From Bacillota bacterium (GTDB taxonomy: Bacteria > Bacillota > Clostridia > Lachnospirales > Lachnospiraceae): a stretch of DNA of 23,517 bases. The position numbers and the translations under genes were made by a program. Location: positions 1-23,517 of the forward strand of contig JAEZKD010000263.1 of assembly GCA_023415655.1 (NCBI GenBank). The letters are read 5' to 3'. Of this stretch, positions 22,305-23,517 are shown piece by piece. Each line of letters begins with the position of its first letter. The first letter of the stretch is position 1. Below the pieces are notes generated by a model that ran no database searches, had not been told where the DNA came from, and was given only the letters and a program-made list of their open reading frames with translations.

Positions 22305-23156
22305 TTATGATCTTTTCTTTCTATATCGTATGGTATTCACTAATGCATATAGAAAAGCAACAATACCAATCCAATCAATAAATATATATGTAAATCTCAT
22401 ATTAGTGAAATTAAAGCTATGAAGGTGAAATAACATTCGAATAATAGGCATAAGGAACAAGGTAATCTGGCTTAATACAGCTATCATCCAAGATGATATG
22501 ATACAAAGTTTTGTCTTATCTTGGATGAGATATGGCTTATTATGAAATTTTACTAGGGTGATACAAGTTAATATAAGTAAAACCAGGAATTGAATCCATC
22601 CAATTGCTAATCTCATATAGTTCATACTATAGGTCCATTGAAAGGTATGGAATATTACTTTCCAATTAAGACCTGTGCCGAATCTTAGATAAACGTCAAT
22701 GGAAAAGAATACGCCCCAGCTACACCATAATAATAGATGATTTTTAAACGAGAAACAAATGATACCACAAATGATTAGTGGTGACGATAAAAGACATGAA
22801 AATACAAAATTACTTATTCCAAGTTTCATTGTTATCATTAGAAATGTTATATATCCTAGGGATAAAAGAATAGTACCCGCTATTTTTCTAGTTGCAAAAG
22901 TGACATGGAGTTCTTCTTGAATCCCTTGGGTTTTATTATGTGAATTCGTATCTGTGGTTGAGTTCTCCTTGATTAAGACATCGAGAGTAACCTGAAATAA
23001 TTCACTCATTTTTATTAATTTGGATAATTCGGGTACAACATTGTTATTCTCCCAATCAGAAATTGATTGTTTCGAAACATCTAATATCTTAGCAAGGTCA
23101 TCTTGAGATAAGTTCTTCTCACAACGATATTGATTAATTTTTTCACCAAGATTCAT
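22305..23156 (-). CDS. XRE-family regulator with six-helix membrane domain
   Basis: A 283-residue protein. Residues 1-66 form a Cro/C1-type HTH: MNLGEKINQYRCEKNLSQDD, LAKILDVSKQSISDWENN, VVPELSKLIKMSELFQVTLDVLI. After a ~35-residue linker come about six hydrophobic segments (~95-280), for example TILLSLGYITFLMITMKLGI and LAIGWIQFLVLLILTCITLV. It is thus a membrane-bound DNA-binding protein. I place the start at 23156, with AAGGAG seven bases upstream; an in-frame ATG at 23198 would add 14 residues but has no ribosome site and lies on the promoter. Membrane-tethered XRE proteins are common in Firmicutes, but their signals are mostly unknown. No partner gene (e.g. an ABC transporter) is next to it in the window. 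Confidence 0.85.
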   Translation of the reverse strand: MNLGEKINQYRCEKNLSQDDLAKILDVSKQSISDWENNNVVPELSKLIKMSELFQVTLDVLIKENSTTDTNSHNKTQGIQEELHVTFATRKIAGTILLSLGYITFLMITMKLGISNFVFSCLLSSPLIICGIICFSFKNHLLLWCSWGVFFSIDVYLRFGTGLNWKVIFHTFQWTYSMNYMRLAIGWIQFLVLLILTCITLVKFHNKPYLIQDKTKLCIISSWMIAVLSQITLFLMPIIRMLFHLHSFNFTNMRFTYIFIDWIGIVAFLYALVNTIRYRKKRS

Positions 23157-23517
23157 CGATAAGTTCTCCTTAATTATGTAATGACTATAGTATAGCATAT
23201 TTCCAATATTTAGTATATTACATTAAATTTAATCTTATCATACCTCATCCTTATTTTATACACATATACAATTTTGTTTTTGTCCATTCCTTAACTAGGC
23301 TTATTTCTGTAAATCGAGAACTTGTCAAAACTTCCTCTTCGTGTTTCCAGCTAAATGGAGCATCAATATATCAATCCCTAATAATAAAGGAATGTCCTGC
23401 TATGATGGTACAATTGAATCACAACGTTGTTATATGAAAATAGTTCATGTATAATATTACCATTAACTTATATTCCATCAAAAATATTACGATAAGATAC
23501 TATAAGGAGGGGAAACA
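23157..23517. other. 361-base terminal region: divergent promoter area
   Basis: No gene is seen. For the leftward XRE gene there is an extended -10 (TGCTATACT, 23198-23190 on the minus strand) without a good -35. For the rightward gene beyond the window there is TTGTTA (23427-23432), 17 bases and TATAAT (23450-23455), and a strong ribosome site AAGGAGGGG (23504-23512). ACAACGTTGT (23421-23430) is a perfect 10-bp palindrome over the -35. Confidence 0.6.
23427..23455 (+). promoter_or_regulatory. promoter of a gene beyond the right edge
   Basis: TTGTTA-17-TATAAT, with a perfect palindrome (23421-23430) overlapping the -35 and a ribosome site at the very end of the window. Confidence 0.7.

Overview
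The window looks like chromosome from a low-GC Gram-positive anaerobe of the class Clostridia. My best guess is a Lachnospiraceae / Clostridium cluster XIVa relative such as Lachnoclostridium; this rests on protein style, AT-rich codon use and strong Shine-Dalgarno sites, not on a database match. I see no insertion sequence, phage gene, CRISPR array, tRNA or rRNA.

Layout. (1) 1-3501: housekeeping and hypothetical genes on the + strand: a YaiI/YqxD-family protein, a calcineurin-like metallophosphoesterase (real start a TTG at 603), a Gfo/Idh/MocA oxidoreductase and a YoaK/DUF1275 membrane protein. (2) 3502-6294: a perfect-consensus promoter, a structured leader and a 761-residue secreted protein that joins a DUF6273-like domain, two Big_2 Ig-like domains and an HtrA/trypsin-type serine protease domain. 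(3) 6295-7524: a leftward amidase-domain protein and a rightward FMN-binding PNPOx-like protein. (4) 7685-14113: a complete eight-gene F1Fo ATP synthase operon, atpBEFHAGDC. The genes from atpF on are nearly abutting or overlapping, while atpE is set apart by a 236-bp purine-rich spacer before it and 99 bp after it. The c subunit lacks two Na+-ligand positions, so H+ coupling is likelier. (5) 14159-14288: an array of imperfect 18-19 bp tandem repeats between atpC and a convergent gene. (6) 14299-16647: an aldo/keto reductase and a DUF24/HxlR regulator with an N-terminal Cys on the - strand, divergent from a two-domain VOC (CatE-like) protein. This resembles an electrophile/quinone/aldehyde-response locus. 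(7) 16648-17865: a long structured leader with a possible terminator/antiterminator pair before a SAM methyltransferase. (8) 17983-23156: a membrane-anchored SIMPL protein, a histidine phosphatase, an ArsB/CitM-type ion transporter (- strand), an alpha/beta hydrolase and an XRE regulator with six membrane segments (- strand). The window ends in the promoter and ribosome site of a gene just beyond its right edge.

How the genes work together. Only two groups make a clear functional unit: the ATP synthase operon, and (by inference) the HxlR/AKR/VOC cluster. The rest are mostly single genes with their own promoters and terminators. I did not find an obviously new multi-gene system. The most unusual items are the secreted multidomain protease, the putative attenuator at 16896-16993, the tandem repeat array at 14159-14288 and the atpE spacer.
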